Notes: generated by a model from the sequence alone, not told the origin. A stretch of DNA of 64,000 bases from PALSA-505 sp035308365 (GCA_035308365.1 DATGGU010000012.1:1-64000); one strand, 5' to 3'. Shown: positions 15,911 to 24,704, counted from the first letter of the stretch. Program-made: numbers and translations.

Positions 15911-17560
15911 ATGAAGACCAGATGGTTAATGCTGGGCGGGGCGGCGGTCTGCGCCCTGGCCATGATGGCAGCGGGCGGGGCGGCGCCGGCGGTGGCGCAG
16001 GCGTCGGCCGCGGCAAGCCGCGGGGGGCTCGCAGTCACGTACTACCCCGGCGCCCGGGGGGTGGCCCGGCTGGTGCCCAGGAGCCTGCGGCCCGCGAACG
16101 CGGCGCCGGTGCGCGCGTTCCCGAAGGGTGCCCGCCGGCTGCCGTCGGGCAGGTTCTCGGCCACCGAGGCGGTGCCCGGCGGCGTGGCAGCGGGTGTGGC
16201 CGAGGCCACCAGATCTCCGCTGGTCAGCTTCAACGGGGTCAGCAGCCGGGATAGCGAGTTCACCAACTACAACCTGGAGTTCGAGCCGCCGGACCAGGGG
16301 CTGTGCCAGGGCCACGGGTTCGTGCTGGAGGCGGTCAACTCCGCGTACCGGATCTACCGCACGAGCGGCAAGTCGGTGCGCGGGCCATTCAACATCAACG
16401 ACTTGTTCAACGTGGGCGGCAAGGAGTTTACCAGCGACCCCCGCTGCTGGTTCGACCCCGCCACCGGGACCTGGTTCGCGACGATCCTGTTCCTCAACGA
16501 CACCGGCACCCGCAGTTCCCTGCTCATCGCGGTCAGGCACAGCCCCGACCCGCGCGGGCTGTGGAACGAGTACGCAATCGACACCACCGACGAGGGCCAG
16601 GGAGCCGGCTGCCCCTGCTTCGGCGACCAGCCGAGAATCGGGATCGACCAGACGAACCTGTACGTCACCGCCGATGAGTTCTCGATCAATAAGCCGCGGT
16701 TCCTCGGCGGGGAGATGTGGGCGATCGACAAGGCACAGCTGGTTGCCGGCAAACCGCTGGTGCGATTCGTCCGGTTCGACCGCTTGAAGATCGCCGGCCA
16801 CGTCACGCTGGCGCCGCAGCCGGCGTTGTCCACCGGGAAGCCGGACGCCGAGTACTTCCTGAGCCAGCTCGACTTCAATGGCCAGGGCGATCACCGGATC
16901 GGCGTATGGGCCATGACCAGGCGGGGCCAGGTCGGCAAGCTGGGCTTTCCCGTGCTGTCCAGCGTCGTCGTCACCTCTGAACGCTACGCCAACCCGCCGC
17001 CAGCCCCGCAGCGTGGAAGCACGAGCACGCTGAACTCCGGTGATGACCGGATGCAGCAGGCGGAGTTCGCCGGCGGCACGGTCTGGGGCGAGCTGACCAC
17101 CGCGGTGCGGCCCGCCGGGGACAGCAAGGTCCGGGCTGGCGGCGCCTGGTTCCAGGTCAGGCCGAGGCTGGGCGCGGCACGGATCACCGGCGCGTCGATC
17201 GTCCGCCAGGGCTACATCGACTCGCCCGGCCAGTACGTGCTGTACCCGGCGGTGCAGCCGGACGCGGCCGGGAACGCGGCGGCCATCTTCACCCTGACCA
17301 GCCCCGGCCGGTTCCCCAGCGCCGGCTATGCCACGCTGAAGGCCGGGGCGGGTAACTTCGGACGGCCGATCGTGGCGGCGCCCGGCGCCGGACCGTACTA
17401 CCGGAAGTCAAAGCGGTGGGGTGACTACTCGTTCGCGGTCCCGGACCCCACGTCGGACTCCGCCTGGCTGGCCACCGAGTACATCCCGCCCAAGTCCAGC
17501 CAAACCACCGACGGGAAACAAAACTGGGGGACGCGGGTCCTGGAGGTCCCGCTCCGCTGA
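15911..17560 (+). CDS. Large secreted protein of unknown function
   Basis: A 549-aa protein from ATG 15911, preceded by GGGAGGGG. The N-terminus is a signal peptide (KTRWLMLGGAAVCALAMMAA, cleavage near AQASA). The mature part contains beta-rich, propeller-like segments such as NYNLEFEPPDQGLCQGHGF, SDPRCWFDPATGTWFATILF and a QPRIGIDQTNLYVTADEF strand. Cys residues CQGHG, DPRCW and GCPCFG may pair. No catalytic motif was recognised. The fold resembles extracellular beta-propellers by repeat texture only. A hairpin terminator follows at 17580. Confidence 0.75.
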   Translation: MKTRWLMLGGAAVCALAMMAAGGAAPAVAQASAAASRGGLAVTYYPGARGVARLVPRSLRPANAAPVRAFPKGARRLPSGRFSATEAVPGGVAAGVAEATRSPLVSFNGVSSRDSEFTNYNLEFEPPDQGLCQGHGFVLEAVNSAYRIYRTSGKSVRGPFNINDLFNVGGKEFTSDPRCWFDPATGTWFATILFLNDTGTRSSLLIAVRHSPDPRGLWNEYAIDTTDEGQGAGCPCFGDQPRIGIDQTNLYVTADEFSINKPRFLGGEMWAIDKAQLVAGKPLVRFVRFDRLKIAGHVTLAPQPALSTGKPDAEYFLSQLDFNGQGDHRIGVWAMTRRGQVGKLGFPVLSSVVVTSERYANPPPAPQRGSTSTLNSGDDRMQQAEFAGGTVWGELTTAVRPAGDSKVRAGGAWFQVRPRLGAARITGASIVRQGYIDSPGQYVLYPAVQPDAAGNAAAIFTLTSPGRFPSAGYATLKAGAGNFGRPIVAAPGAGPYYRKSKRWGDYSFAVPDPTSDSAWLATEYIPPKSSQTTDGKQNWGTRVLEVPLR

Positions 17561-17579
17561 CCGCCTGCGGGTTCCCACG

Positions 17580-17613
17580 GCTGCCCGCCGCCCAGTGCAG
17601 CGCGGCGGGCAGC
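17580..17613 (+). terminator. Strong hairpin terminator
   Basis: GCTGCCCGCCGC (17580-17591) and GCGGCGGGCAGC (17602-17613) are exact reverse complements with a 10-nt loop, 20 bp after the preceding stop codon. Confidence 0.65.
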
Positions 17614-17754
17614 TTCGCCCTCGGCCGCCGGGGTGAGCGCGCCGCCGGGCTGGACACGGGCCACGCGCGAGATGAGTTCAGGTCTCGCGGTTGCTGAGGT
17701 TCATTGACCGCTGCCGGGGAGCCGCCTGCTGGTGAACCGTGATAGTCAGGGACG

Positions 17755-18108
17755 GTGGCAGGACAGGCGGAGGTGGCTGGTGTGCTGGCGGCGCTGCGGG
17801 CCGCCGTCCTCCGGCAACTGGGTGCGCTGGAACGGGAGTTCGCTGGCATCGTGGATTCGGCCGGGTCCGCCGGTGCCGATGATGAGCATGACCCTGAGGG
17901 CGCCACGGTCGCCTTCGAGCGCCAGCATGTCGCCGCCTTGGCCGGGCAGGCCCGCGAGCGTTTGGCCCAGATCGAGGCGGCGCTGCGCAGGCTCGCCGGG
18001 GGCAGCTATGGCCTGTGTGTGACCTGCGGCCAGCCGGTCGCGGCCGCGCGGTTGGCTGCCCGCCCCGAGACCGCTACTTGTATCACTTGCGCAACCCGCA
18101 GGCGATGA
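17755..18108 (+). CDS. DksA/TraR-family zinc-finger protein
   Basis: A 117-aa protein starting at GTG 17755. An N-terminal helical region (VLAALRAAVLRQLGALEREF, then ARERLAQIEAALRRLAGG) is followed by the DksA/TraR zinc finger: YGLCVTCGQPVAAARLAARP with the second Cys pair in ATCITC. Family members bind the RNA polymerase secondary channel or act as related regulators; small actinobacterial versions are common and uncharacterised. The gene is monocistronic. Confidence 0.85.
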   Translation: MAGQAEVAGVLAALRAAVLRQLGALEREFAGIVDSAGSAGADDEHDPEGATVAFERQHVAALAGQARERLAQIEAALRRLAGGSYGLCVTCGQPVAAARLAARPETATCITCATRRR

Positions 18109-18119
18109 TGGCGCATCCG

Positions 18120-18310
18120 CACGTACTTCGCGATCACCGCGGCGTCTGCGGCGCCGGACTTGGCTCCCGGCAGCACCTCGCTTTCCCGCCATGCCTTGAT
18201 CGCGTTCGGCTTCACCGGCGCCCCGGCCCACCGGATTGGACTCCCGCACACCCTCTTCCGTCAAGAAGTCATAGAACAGCCGGACCGCCGCGATCATGTG
18301 GAATCTGAGG
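18120..18310 (-). pseudogene. Tyrosine recombinase remnant
   Basis: The minus strand reads MIAAVRLFYDFLTEEGVRES, then NPVGRG, a segment typical of the SAM-like core-binding domain of XerC/D-type recombinases. It then becomes unrelated or frameshifted (a neighbouring frame shows AIKAWRESEVLPG). No catalytic domain is present. Confidence 0.5.
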
Positions 18311-18315
18311 TCGTG

Positions 18316-19503
18316 TCAAGCCGTTCCGGATGTTCCTGCGAGTTCCGTTAGCCTGCGTTCGAGGAAGCGCCGTTCGGCGCCGTCGTCGGTGAGTTGTCTC
18401 GCCCGCCGGTAGGCATCACGTGCCTCGTCGGTCCGCCCGAGACGTCGCAGGAGTTCGGCCCTGGTCGAGTGCAGGTAGCGGAAGTCGTCGAGACCGAGCT
18501 GGTCGACGATGCGCAGGCCGGCCTCGGGGCCTTCGGTCTCGGCGATGGCGATGGCGCGGTTGAGTTCCACGACGGGCGAGCCGGTCAGGCGGGTGAGCTC
18601 GCGGTAGAGAGCCCCGATCTGCACCCAGTCGCACGGCACCTCGGCGTGCAGCGAGGCGATGGCGGCCTGCAGCACATAGGGCCCGCGGCCACCCAGGGCC
18701 AGCGAGCGGTCGAGTTCGGCGCGCCCGGCGGCGATCTGCCCGGTGTTCCAGCGGGACCGGTCCTGATCGGCGAGCAGGACGAGCTCGCCGTCGCTGAACC
18801 GTGTCTCACGGCGGGAGTCGTGCAAGAGCATCATCGCCAGCAGGCCGTGAACCTCGGGCTCGTCTGGGAGGAGTTCGGCCAGCGCCCGCCCCAGCCAGAT
18901 TGCCTCCGCCGCCAGTTCGTCGCGACCTCCGTAGCCCTCGTTGAAGATCAGGTAGATGACGGAGAGAACGGCGTCGAGGCGTTCGCCGAGCAGGTGAACC
19001 GGCGGCACCCGGAACGGAATCGCCGCTGCTTTGATCTTTCGCTTGGCTCGCACCAGCCGCTGGGCCATCGTGCGCTCCGGTACCAGGAAGGCACGGGCGA
19101 TCTCGTCGGTGCTGAGCCCGCCGAGGGTGCGCAGGGTGAGCGCAACCTGCGCCTCGACCGCGAGCGCCGGGTGACAGCAGGTGAAGATGAGCTCCAGACG
19201 CTCATCCGGAAACGTCGTGCTCTTCATCGGCACCTCAGCCGGATTGCCCGCGACGAGCAGGCCGAGCTTGGCCGTGAGGGCCCGGTCGCGGCGGATGCGG
19301 TCCCTCGCCCGGTTCCGGGCCGTTGCCATCAGCCAGGCGCGCGGGTTGCTGGGGGCGCCGTCGCGTGGCCATCGGTCGGCGGCCAGCGCGAACGCCTCCT
19401 GGGCGGCTTCCTCGGCGAGGTCGAAGTCGCCGAGGAAGCCGATCAGGGTGGCCAGAACGCGGCCCCACTCCTCGCGGAAGACCTGTTCGAGCGTCGTTAC
19501 CAG
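18316..19503 (-). CDS. ECF sigma factor with C-terminal TPR-like domain (ECF42-like)
   Basis: A protein of about 395 aa. Region 2 is visible in VFREEWGRVLATLIGFLGDF and RAWLMATARNRARDRIRRDR, region 4 in LTLRTLGGLSTDEIARAFLV and ERTMAQRLVRAKRKI. A long C-terminal helical extension follows (AVLSVIYLIFNEGY, then TPR-like HSTRAELLRRLGRTDEARDAY). This architecture and the YCII gene directly upstream define the ECF42-like group. The start is unclear: where homologues begin GTG-ACG-ACG this gene has GTA, so CTG 19503, overlapping the YCII stop, is the best candidate. ATG 19329 would delete most of region 2. Confidence 0.87.
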   Translation of the reverse strand: MVTTLEQVFREEWGRVLATLIGFLGDFDLAEEAAQEAFALAADRWPRDGAPSNPRAWLMATARNRARDRIRRDRALTAKLGLLVAGNPAEVPMKSTTFPDERLELIFTCCHPALAVEAQVALTLRTLGGLSTDEIARAFLVPERTMAQRLVRAKRKIKAAAIPFRVPPVHLLGERLDAVLSVIYLIFNEGYGGRDELAAEAIWLGRALAELLPDEPEVHGLLAMMLLHDSRRETRFSDGELVLLADQDRSRWNTGQIAAGRAELDRSLALGGRGPYVLQAAIASLHAEVPCDWVQIGALYRELTRLTGSPVVELNRAIAIAETEGPEAGLRIVDQLGLDDFRYLHSTRAELLRRLGRTDEARDAYRRARQLTDDGAERRFLERRLTELAGTSGTA

Positions 19504-19844
19504 TACACCTCCGAAGGGCGGATCTCGACCGCGCCGCCGTAGCGCGCCGCCGGGACGCGGGCGGCCACCTCGATGGCCGCGTCAAGGTCGTTCGCCTCAA
19601 GGATGAACGCGCCGCCCACGGCCTCCTTCATGCCGACGAACGGGCCGTCGGTGGTCAGGATCTTGCCGTCCTCGACCCGGACCGTCGTCGCGTTCTCGGC
19701 CAAGCCCAGCGGCGGCAGGGAGGTGACGCCCGGCGTCTCATTGATCCCTTGGTAGTCGGCCCCGACCTGCTTCCGCTCATCCTCGGACAGCGCGGCCTGG
19801 CGCTCAAGCGCATCACCTTGGTAGATCAGCATGACGTACTTCAT
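19497..19844 (-). CDS. YCII/DGPF-domain protein
   Basis: A 115-aa YCII-related (DGPF) protein: MKYVMLIYQGDALERQAALS, the hallmark TTDGPFVGMKEAVGGAFILE at residues 64-83, and a C-terminal VEIRPSEVYW strand. A ribosome-binding site, GGAGGA, lies 7 bp before ATG 19844. The gene is translationally linked to the ECF42-like sigma factor, the conserved pairing for this group; the YCII protein is thought to act with the sigma factor as sensor or partner, though its chemistry is unknown. Confidence 0.9.
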   Translation of the reverse strand: MKYVMLIYQGDALERQAALSEDERKQVGADYQGINETPGVTSLPPLGLAENATTVRVEDGKILTTDGPFVGMKEAVGGAFILEANDLDAAIEVAARVPAARYGGAVEIRPSEVYW

Positions 19845-19939
19845 CGCTTCCTCCTCGCCGGTCAGGTAGTCACGCGGTAAGACGAACGGTGGGCCGCGAA
19901 ATCGACAGCTCGGCACCGGATGTCTCAACTCCCGTGCGG

Positions 19940-20701
19940 TCAGTCCCGGGTGATCTCGGCCGGCCGGGGCGTCTGGAACAGGGGCGGGAGGTAGCGCAGC
20001 ATGAGGAGCGACCAGGTGAGGTGGGTGAGCGCCGGGGCCAGGATGCCGCCGGAGGTGTGGCGCTGGAGGCCGAAGAGCACGCTGGTCGCGGTTCCTGCGA
20101 GCACGAGCGCGGGGTTGCGGGTCGCGGCGGTGGTGGCGGCGTAGGCGAGGGTGGTCTTGGCGAGGGGGTGCGAGTCCTGCACGAGGGACCAGAGTGCGCC
20201 GCGGAAGAACAGTTCCTCTGCCACCGCGTTGGCTGACGCGGTGGCCAGGATCAGGGGCGTTGAGCCGTCGTCTGCATAGCGCAGGACGCTGCCGATGGCC
20301 CGGTTGAGCGGGGGAATGTGCCGGGCGAGCTGGGCGGTGCCGTAGAAGAGCCCGAATGCGGCCGCACCGGTGAGCACGGGCATGACCACCGGGTGGCGCC
20401 GGGCGTCTTCCCGGCCCTGGGTCAGGTTCAGCGGAAGGGGTCCGGAGCTGAGGGCGCCGGCGGCCCAGGTGCCGGCCAGGCCCATCGTCAGGAGGTAGAA
20501 CTGGGGGGAACCGGCTTTGGTGGATAGCGAGATCCCCAGCAGGCCCGGGCCGCAGATGCCGGTGGCGGTGACAACCCGCCGGCGCCGGGCGCGGACCGTC
20601 GCCGCCTCCGCGTGGGCCGCGGGGAAATGGCCGGGGAGCGGGGAGTCGTGTCGTGCGGGCGTGGCGCGTTCCCGCCGCCGGCTTGAACGGCCGGCGGTCA
20701 T
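19940..20701 (-). CDS. CPBP-family intramembrane metalloprotease
   Basis: A 253-aa multi-pass membrane protein. The CPBP (CAAX-protease/bacteriocin-processing) motif 1 is AVAEELFFRGALW (E-E-x-x-x-R), followed by motif 2-like segments (VLFGLQRHTSGG, in which the usual F-x-x-x-H is altered) and APALTHLTWSLLMLRYL with a conserved H. It is a likely intramembrane peptidase. The ATG overlaps the stop of the upstream NAD(P)-binding gene (ATGA), so it belongs to the operon headed by the MerR-B12 regulator. Confidence 0.82.
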   Translation of the reverse strand: MTAGRSSRRRERATPARHDSPLPGHFPAAHAEAATVRARRRRVVTATGICGPGLLGISLSTKAGSPQFYLLTMGLAGTWAAGALSSGPLPLNLTQGREDARRHPVVMPVLTGAAAFGLFYGTAQLARHIPPLNRAIGSVLRYADDGSTPLILATASANAVAEELFFRGALWSLVQDSHPLAKTTLAYAATTAATRNPALVLAGTATSVLFGLQRHTSGGILAPALTHLTWSLLMLRYLPPLFQTPRPAEITRD

Positions 20702-21597
20702 CGGCCGGCACGTTTCGCCCGGGCGCGCTCGGCAAGCGCCTTGCGCACCGCGTCGTCGTAGGGCATGGGGTCGAAGGGGATAAGGTCGCGGATCGACGGG
20801 TCCCGCACGACGACCTCGTTTGTCATCGAGTCCACAAGCGCCCGGCCGGTGGCTGTGTCGACATCGGTGACCAGGGTCAGCCACAGTGAGGACAGCCGGG
20901 GGGTGAGCAGCGGCACCGGCAGGATCGGTAGCGGGCGGCCCTGGATGGCGGCGACGCGGCGCAGCATGGTGGCGTACTGCAGCACCTCGGGTCCCCCGGC
21001 CTCGAAGACCCGGCCCGCCGCCTCGGGCAGGGCCAGCACCCCGAGCAGGTAGCGCACGACGTCGTCGACGGCGATCGGCTGGGTGCGGGTGGCGACCCAT
21101 CTGGGCGTGATCATGGCGGGCAGGTGCTCGACGAGCTGGCGGGTCAGCTCCCAGGAGATGCCGCCGTACCCGACGATGATCCCGGCCCGGATGACGGTCA
21201 CCGGGACCCCGGCCGATCCGAGCAGCCTCTCGACCTCACGGCGGCTGCGCAGGTGCGCCGACAGCGCGTCCTTGTCGTCGCCGAGCCCTCCGAGGTAGAT
21301 GATGCGCTGCAGCCCGGCCCGCGCCCCCGCCCGCCCGAATGCCGCCGCGGCGGCGGCGTCTTTGCGTTCGAAGTCCGCGTGGCCGAGCGAGTGCACGAGA
21401 TAGTAGGCCACCTCGCAGCCGGCCATGGCGGTGCCCAGGGTGGCGGGGTCGTGAACGTCTCCGTAGACAGGACTGCCCGCCCCGGCGTAACCGGCGGGGT
21501 TGCGGGTCATGGCGACGACGTCGTGGCCGGTCTTGGCCAGGGCCGGGCACAGCCGGCGGCCGACGAAACCGGACGCGCCGGCCACGAGCACTCTCAC
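20698..21597 (-). CDS. NAD(P)-binding epimerase/reductase-like protein
   Basis: A 299-aa atypical short-chain dehydrogenase/NmrA-like protein starting at GTG 21597 (VRVLVAGASGFVGRRLCPAL). The dinucleotide motif is G-A-S-G-F-V-G at residues 7-13. Other landmarks are DVHDPATLGTAMAGCEVAYY, YLVHSL, RIIYLGGLGDD and VTVIRAGIIVGYGG. The start overlaps the regulator stop (GTGA) and the stop overlaps the CPBP gene, a tight three-gene operon. The substrate is unknown; the context suggests lipid or quinone-type redox work. Confidence 0.85.
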   Translation of the reverse strand: MRVLVAGASGFVGRRLCPALAKTGHDVVAMTRNPAGYAGAGSPVYGDVHDPATLGTAMAGCEVAYYLVHSLGHADFERKDAAAAAAFGRAGARAGLQRIIYLGGLGDDKDALSAHLRSRREVERLLGSAGVPVTVIRAGIIVGYGGISWELTRQLVEHLPAMITPRWVATRTQPIAVDDVVRYLLGVLALPEAAGRVFEAGGPEVLQYATMLRRVAAIQGRPLPILPVPLLTPRLSSLWLTLVTDVDTATGRALVDSMTNEVVVRDPSIRDLIPFDPMPYDDAVRKALAERARAKRAGR

Positions 21598-22490
21598 CGC
21601 TGCCACCCGGCCTGCCCGGCCTCGGTCACTGGGTCGCCCGCCAGCAGCCGGGCCCCCACCGCGGTCGCGATCTGCGCCGTGGCGCCGGCTCCTGCCAGGG
21701 CGAGCGGAGCGCGCTGGGCGAGCGCAGTGAGCTGGGCAACGTGGGGCTCGAGGTTCTCCGGGACGGTCGCGGCCAGGACGACGAGGTCCGGGTGCCTCGC
21801 GTCGACCGTCCGCGCCAGTTCCTCGACCGGGGTGTCCATCCCGAGGTAGTCGATTCTCCACCCGTTGCGGTTGAGAATGATGCCGAAGACCATCAGCCCC
21901 AGGTCGTGAAGCTCCCCGGGTGGGCAGGCCAGGACGGCGCGAGGGCCGTGCCCGTTCCCCCAGCCCCGGGCCAGCCCGGCGAGCCGGCCGCGGATGAGGT
22001 TACTGGCGAAGTGCTCCTGGGCGACGCTGGCCGTGCCGCGTTCCCAGCGCTCCCCGAGTTCGGCGAGGTAGGGCAGCACGACGTCGCGGAGCACTGCCGG
22101 CAGGGACAGGTCGGACACGAGCCGGTCCAGGACTGCCTGGGCGGCTGGCTCGTCGAAGGCGTCGAGGGCCTGCCGGAGGTCACCGGGCAGCTCACTTGCC
22201 GTCGGCGCGGCGCCGTCGGGCCCGGCGGCCCGGCCATGGCCGGCCCCGTTGTCCTCCCCGAGCACCGCTCGCGCCGCCTCGGCGGCCGACAGCCCGCGCG
22301 CGAGGTGGGCCCGCATCCGGCGCACCCGCGACTCGTCCGCCTCGGAGTACAACCGGAAGCCGCCCGCTGAGCGCACCGGCTGCAGGAGGCCGTAGCGGCT
22401 CTCCCACGCCCGCAGCACGTGGTCGCTCACGCCGAGGCGCCGGCTCAGCTCACCGATGCGCAGCACCGGCGGGCCGTCGGGAGTGTCCAT
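21594..22490 (-). CDS. CarH/LitR-type MerR-B12 light-responsive regulator
   Basis: A 298-aa protein with a MerR winged helix (residues 9-75: VLRIGELSRRLGVSDHVLRA, then RSAGGFRLYSEAD) and a C-terminal cobalamin-binding module. The four-helix part carries W149-x9-E159-H160 (ERWERGTASVAQEH), the motif that shields adenosylcobalamin in CarH photoreceptors, and the Rossmann part carries E193-L-H195-D-L-G198, matching the E-x-H-x-x-G motif with the lower-axial His. In CarH/LitR proteins the dark B12-bound form represses and light releases DNA. It is divergent from a lipid-modification operon with 11-bp repeats between them. Confidence 0.93.
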   Translation of the reverse strand: MDTPDGPPVLRIGELSRRLGVSDHVLRAWESRYGLLQPVRSAGGFRLYSEADESRVRRMRAHLARGLSAAEAARAVLGEDNGAGHGRAAGPDGAAPTASELPGDLRQALDAFDEPAAQAVLDRLVSDLSLPAVLRDVVLPYLAELGERWERGTASVAQEHFASNLIRGRLAGLARGWGNGHGPRAVLACPPGELHDLGLMVFGIILNRNGWRIDYLGMDTPVEELARTVDARHPDLVVLAATVPENLEPHVAQLTALAQRAPLALAGAGATAQIATAVGARLLAGDPVTEAGQAGWQR

Positions 22491-22509
22491 GCCAGCACTC
22501 TACAGTACC

Positions 22510-22574
22510 TTGACAGACATTTGACAAGGCTGGTCACGAAAGCTATCGTCACACCTAGACAAACTCTAGACAAA
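22510..22574. promoter_or_regulatory. Predicted CarH-type operator: two pairs of 11-bp-spaced repeats
   Basis: TTGACA occurs at 22510 and 22521, and CTAGACAAA at 22555 and 22566; both pairs have an exact 11-bp period. Known CarH operators are built of tandem 11-bp repeats, so this matches in geometry. One pair covers the -35 region of the rightward promoter and the other covers the start-site/ribosome-binding region, a sensible layout for repression in the dark. Confidence 0.65.
22521..22549 (+). promoter_or_regulatory. Sigma-70-like promoter for the lipid-modification operon
   Basis: -35 TTGACA at 22521-22526, a 17-bp spacer and -10 TATCGT at 22544-22549, about 33 bp upstream of the FAD oxidoreductase ATG (22583). 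The -35 lies within the predicted CarH operator. Confidence 0.65.
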
Positions 22575-22582
22575 GGTTGAAC

Positions 22583-23923
22583 ATGATGGGTTCCTACGCC
22601 GCCGGCCCAGCGACCGCTACCGGCTCTGTTCCCCAGGAGCACGGTACGGCCGCGGACGCACCGCGGCCGTCTGTTGCCGTGATCGGTGCAGGGGTCTCCG
22701 GCCTGACCGCGGCCTACCTGCTCTCCCGCACCCACGACGTCATCCTCTTCGAGGCGGAGGAGCGGCTCGGCGGCCACGCGCACACTCACGACGTCACGGA
22801 TTCCGATGGCCGGCGGCACGCTGTCGACAGCGGGTTCATCGTCTGCAACGACGTGACCTACCCCTGGCTGGGCAGGCTCTTCGGCGAGCTGGACGTGCAG
22901 GTGCGTCCGGCCGAGATGAGCATGAGCGTCCGCTGCGAGGGGTGCGGACTGGAGTATGCCGGCGGCCGCGGGCTGCGCGGCGTGCTCGCCCAGCCACGCC
23001 GCCTCATCGACCCCCGGTTCCTCCGGATGCTGTGGCAGGTCACGCGGTTCCGCCGGCGCGCCTTGGCCTTCCTGCGAACTACCGATGACGAGAACCTCAC
23101 GACCTACGGCGAGTTCCTGGAGCGGGAGGGGTTCAGCGGCTACTTCATCGCCCACTACGCCATCCCGGTCGTCTCGTGCGTGTGGTCGGCCGGGCGCGAG
23201 GCGACGCTGGCCTACCCGGCCCGGTACCTGTTCCGGTTCCTCGACCATCACGGCATGCTCCGGGCCGGCGGATCACCCCAGTGGTACACCGTGACCGGCG
23301 GGTCACGGAGCTACGTCGAACGACTCGCCGGGCTCCTGCCGGACATCCGTGCGTCCCACCCGGTCACGGACGTCACCCGCAACGAGGACGGCGTCCAGAT
23401 CCGGGACGTCACAGGGCAGGTCACCGCCGTGGACCGCGTCGTCATCGCCACCCACGCCGACCAGGCCCTCGGCCTGCTCGCCGACCCCAGCGACGCAGAG
23501 GTCAGCACCCTCAAGCAGTTCGGCTACTCGCGCAACGTCACGGTGCTGCACACTGACAGTTCGGTCCTGCCGGACGCCGCGCAGGCCAGGGCCTGCTGGA
23601 ACTACCGGATGACGTCCTGCCACCGGCCCGGCCAGCCCGCCGTGGTGACGTACTGGATGAACCGGCTCCAGGGACACCGTGCCGCCCAGGACTTCCTGGT
23701 CACGCTCAACGACCGCGAACGTCTCGCCCCGGAGTGCATCGTGGCGACGATGGACTACGAGCACCCGATCTACACGCCTGAGGCGGTCCGGGCGCAATCG
23801 CAGCTCGGTGACCTCGCCACCGACCGCACCGTGTACGCCGGCGCCTACCATGGCTGGGGCTTCCATGAGGACGGGTGCCGCTCCGGTATGGAGGCCGCCC
23901 GGCACTTCGGGATGGCCTGGTGA
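22583..23923 (+). CDS. FAD-dependent oxidoreductase (amine-oxidase-like)
   Basis: A 446-aa flavoprotein. A Rossmann motif is at residues about 32-57 (VAVIGAGVSGLTAAYLLSRT, then the acidic FEAEERLGGHAHTH that binds the FAD ribose), with the C-terminal FAD contact in YAGAYHGWGFHEDG. This family is routinely found with DUF1365 and cyclopropane synthase genes. In alphaproteobacteria such sets belong to singlet-oxygen or light responses and have been tied to unusual fatty acids. ATG 22583 is chosen because AAAGG lies 6 bp upstream. The start of the next gene overlaps its stop. Confidence 0.9.
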   Translation: MMGSYAAGPATATGSVPQEHGTAADAPRPSVAVIGAGVSGLTAAYLLSRTHDVILFEAEERLGGHAHTHDVTDSDGRRHAVDSGFIVCNDVTYPWLGRLFGELDVQVRPAEMSMSVRCEGCGLEYAGGRGLRGVLAQPRRLIDPRFLRMLWQVTRFRRRALAFLRTTDDENLTTYGEFLEREGFSGYFIAHYAIPVVSCVWSAGREATLAYPARYLFRFLDHHGMLRAGGSPQWYTVTGGSRSYVERLAGLLPDIRASHPVTDVTRNEDGVQIRDVTGQVTAVDRVVIATHADQALGLLADPSDAEVSTLKQFGYSRNVTVLHTDSSVLPDAAQARACWNYRMTSCHRPGQPAVVTYWMNRLQGHRAAQDFLVTLNDRERLAPECIVATMDYEHPIYTPEAVRAQSQLGDLATDRTVYAGAYHGWGFHEDGCRSGMEAARHFGMAW

Positions 23924-24702
23924 GCACGGCCTCGCTCCTCACGCCGGCGTCTGCGCCCGCCCGCCCGCAGCTGCCCCAGCTGCCAGCGCTGGTCGCCGGC
24001 CAGGTCACGCACCTGCGCCCCGGGCCGGTGCGGCATGCCTTCCGGCACCGGGTCTACCTGTGGCTGGTCGACCTGGACTGTCTCCCCCGCCAGCCCTGGC
24101 ACCTGCGGGCGTTCGCGCGCTTCAGCAGCGCTGACCACCTCGGCAACCCCAGCCTGCCGATCAAGGGCAACATCGAGAACTACCTGGCAGTCAACGGCGT
24201 CCAGCTCGGTGACCGGGGACGGGTGCTCATGCTGGCCGGCGCCCGGGTCCTGGGCCACGTATTCGACCCGCTCTCGGTCTTCTGGTGCTATGACAGCGAC
24301 GAGGTCCTCGCGTGCGTCGTCGCGGAGGTTCACAACACCTACGGCGAGCGGCACGCCTACCTCCTGCGGCCGGACGAGGCGGGGGCCGCCGTGACCGGCA
24401 AGGACTTCCACGTCTCCCCGTTCTTCGACGTCAGCGGCACCTACGAACTGCGGCTTACCCTGCGACCGGACCTGGTCGCCACCACCGTGACGCTGCGCCG
24501 CGAGGGCGCCGTCGCGTTCTCGGCGACCTTCCGGGGCAGGCCCGAGCCCGCTACCAGCCGGAGCCTGGCCTGCCGGCTCATCCGCCAGCCCCTCATGACC
24601 CAGCGGGTCTCGGCCCTGATCCGGGTGCACGGCATCTGGCTGTGGCTTCGTGGCCTGCCCGTCCGCGCTCACCCGCCGCACACCCGGCAAGAAGGAATCT
24701 GA
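23920..24702 (+). CDS. DUF1365 family protein
   Basis: A 260-aa protein starting at GTG 23920, overlapping the upstream stop (GTGA). DUF1365 landmarks are RHAFRHRVYLWLVDLDCLPR (about residues 36-55), VFDPLSVFWCYDSD, VHNTYGERHAYLL and KDFHVSPFFDVSGTYELRL. The family is uncharacterised biochemically but nearly always sits with an FAD oxidoreductase and a cyclopropane synthase, pointing to a role in modifying phospholipid acyl chains. Confidence 0.9.
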   Translation: MSTASLLTPASAPARPQLPQLPALVAGQVTHLRPGPVRHAFRHRVYLWLVDLDCLPRQPWHLRAFARFSSADHLGNPSLPIKGNIENYLAVNGVQLGDRGRVLMLAGARVLGHVFDPLSVFWCYDSDEVLACVVAEVHNTYGERHAYLLRPDEAGAAVTGKDFHVSPFFDVSGTYELRLTLRPDLVATTVTLRREGAVAFSATFRGRPEPATSRSLACRLIRQPLMTQRVSALIRVHGIWLWLRGLPVRAHPPHTRQEGI

Positions 24703-24704
24703 CC

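Noticed and set aside
18394..19542. Plus-strand 382-codon frame opposite the ECF sigma factor
   Set aside because: Antisense shadow; region 2 and region 4 sigma motifs are on the minus strand.
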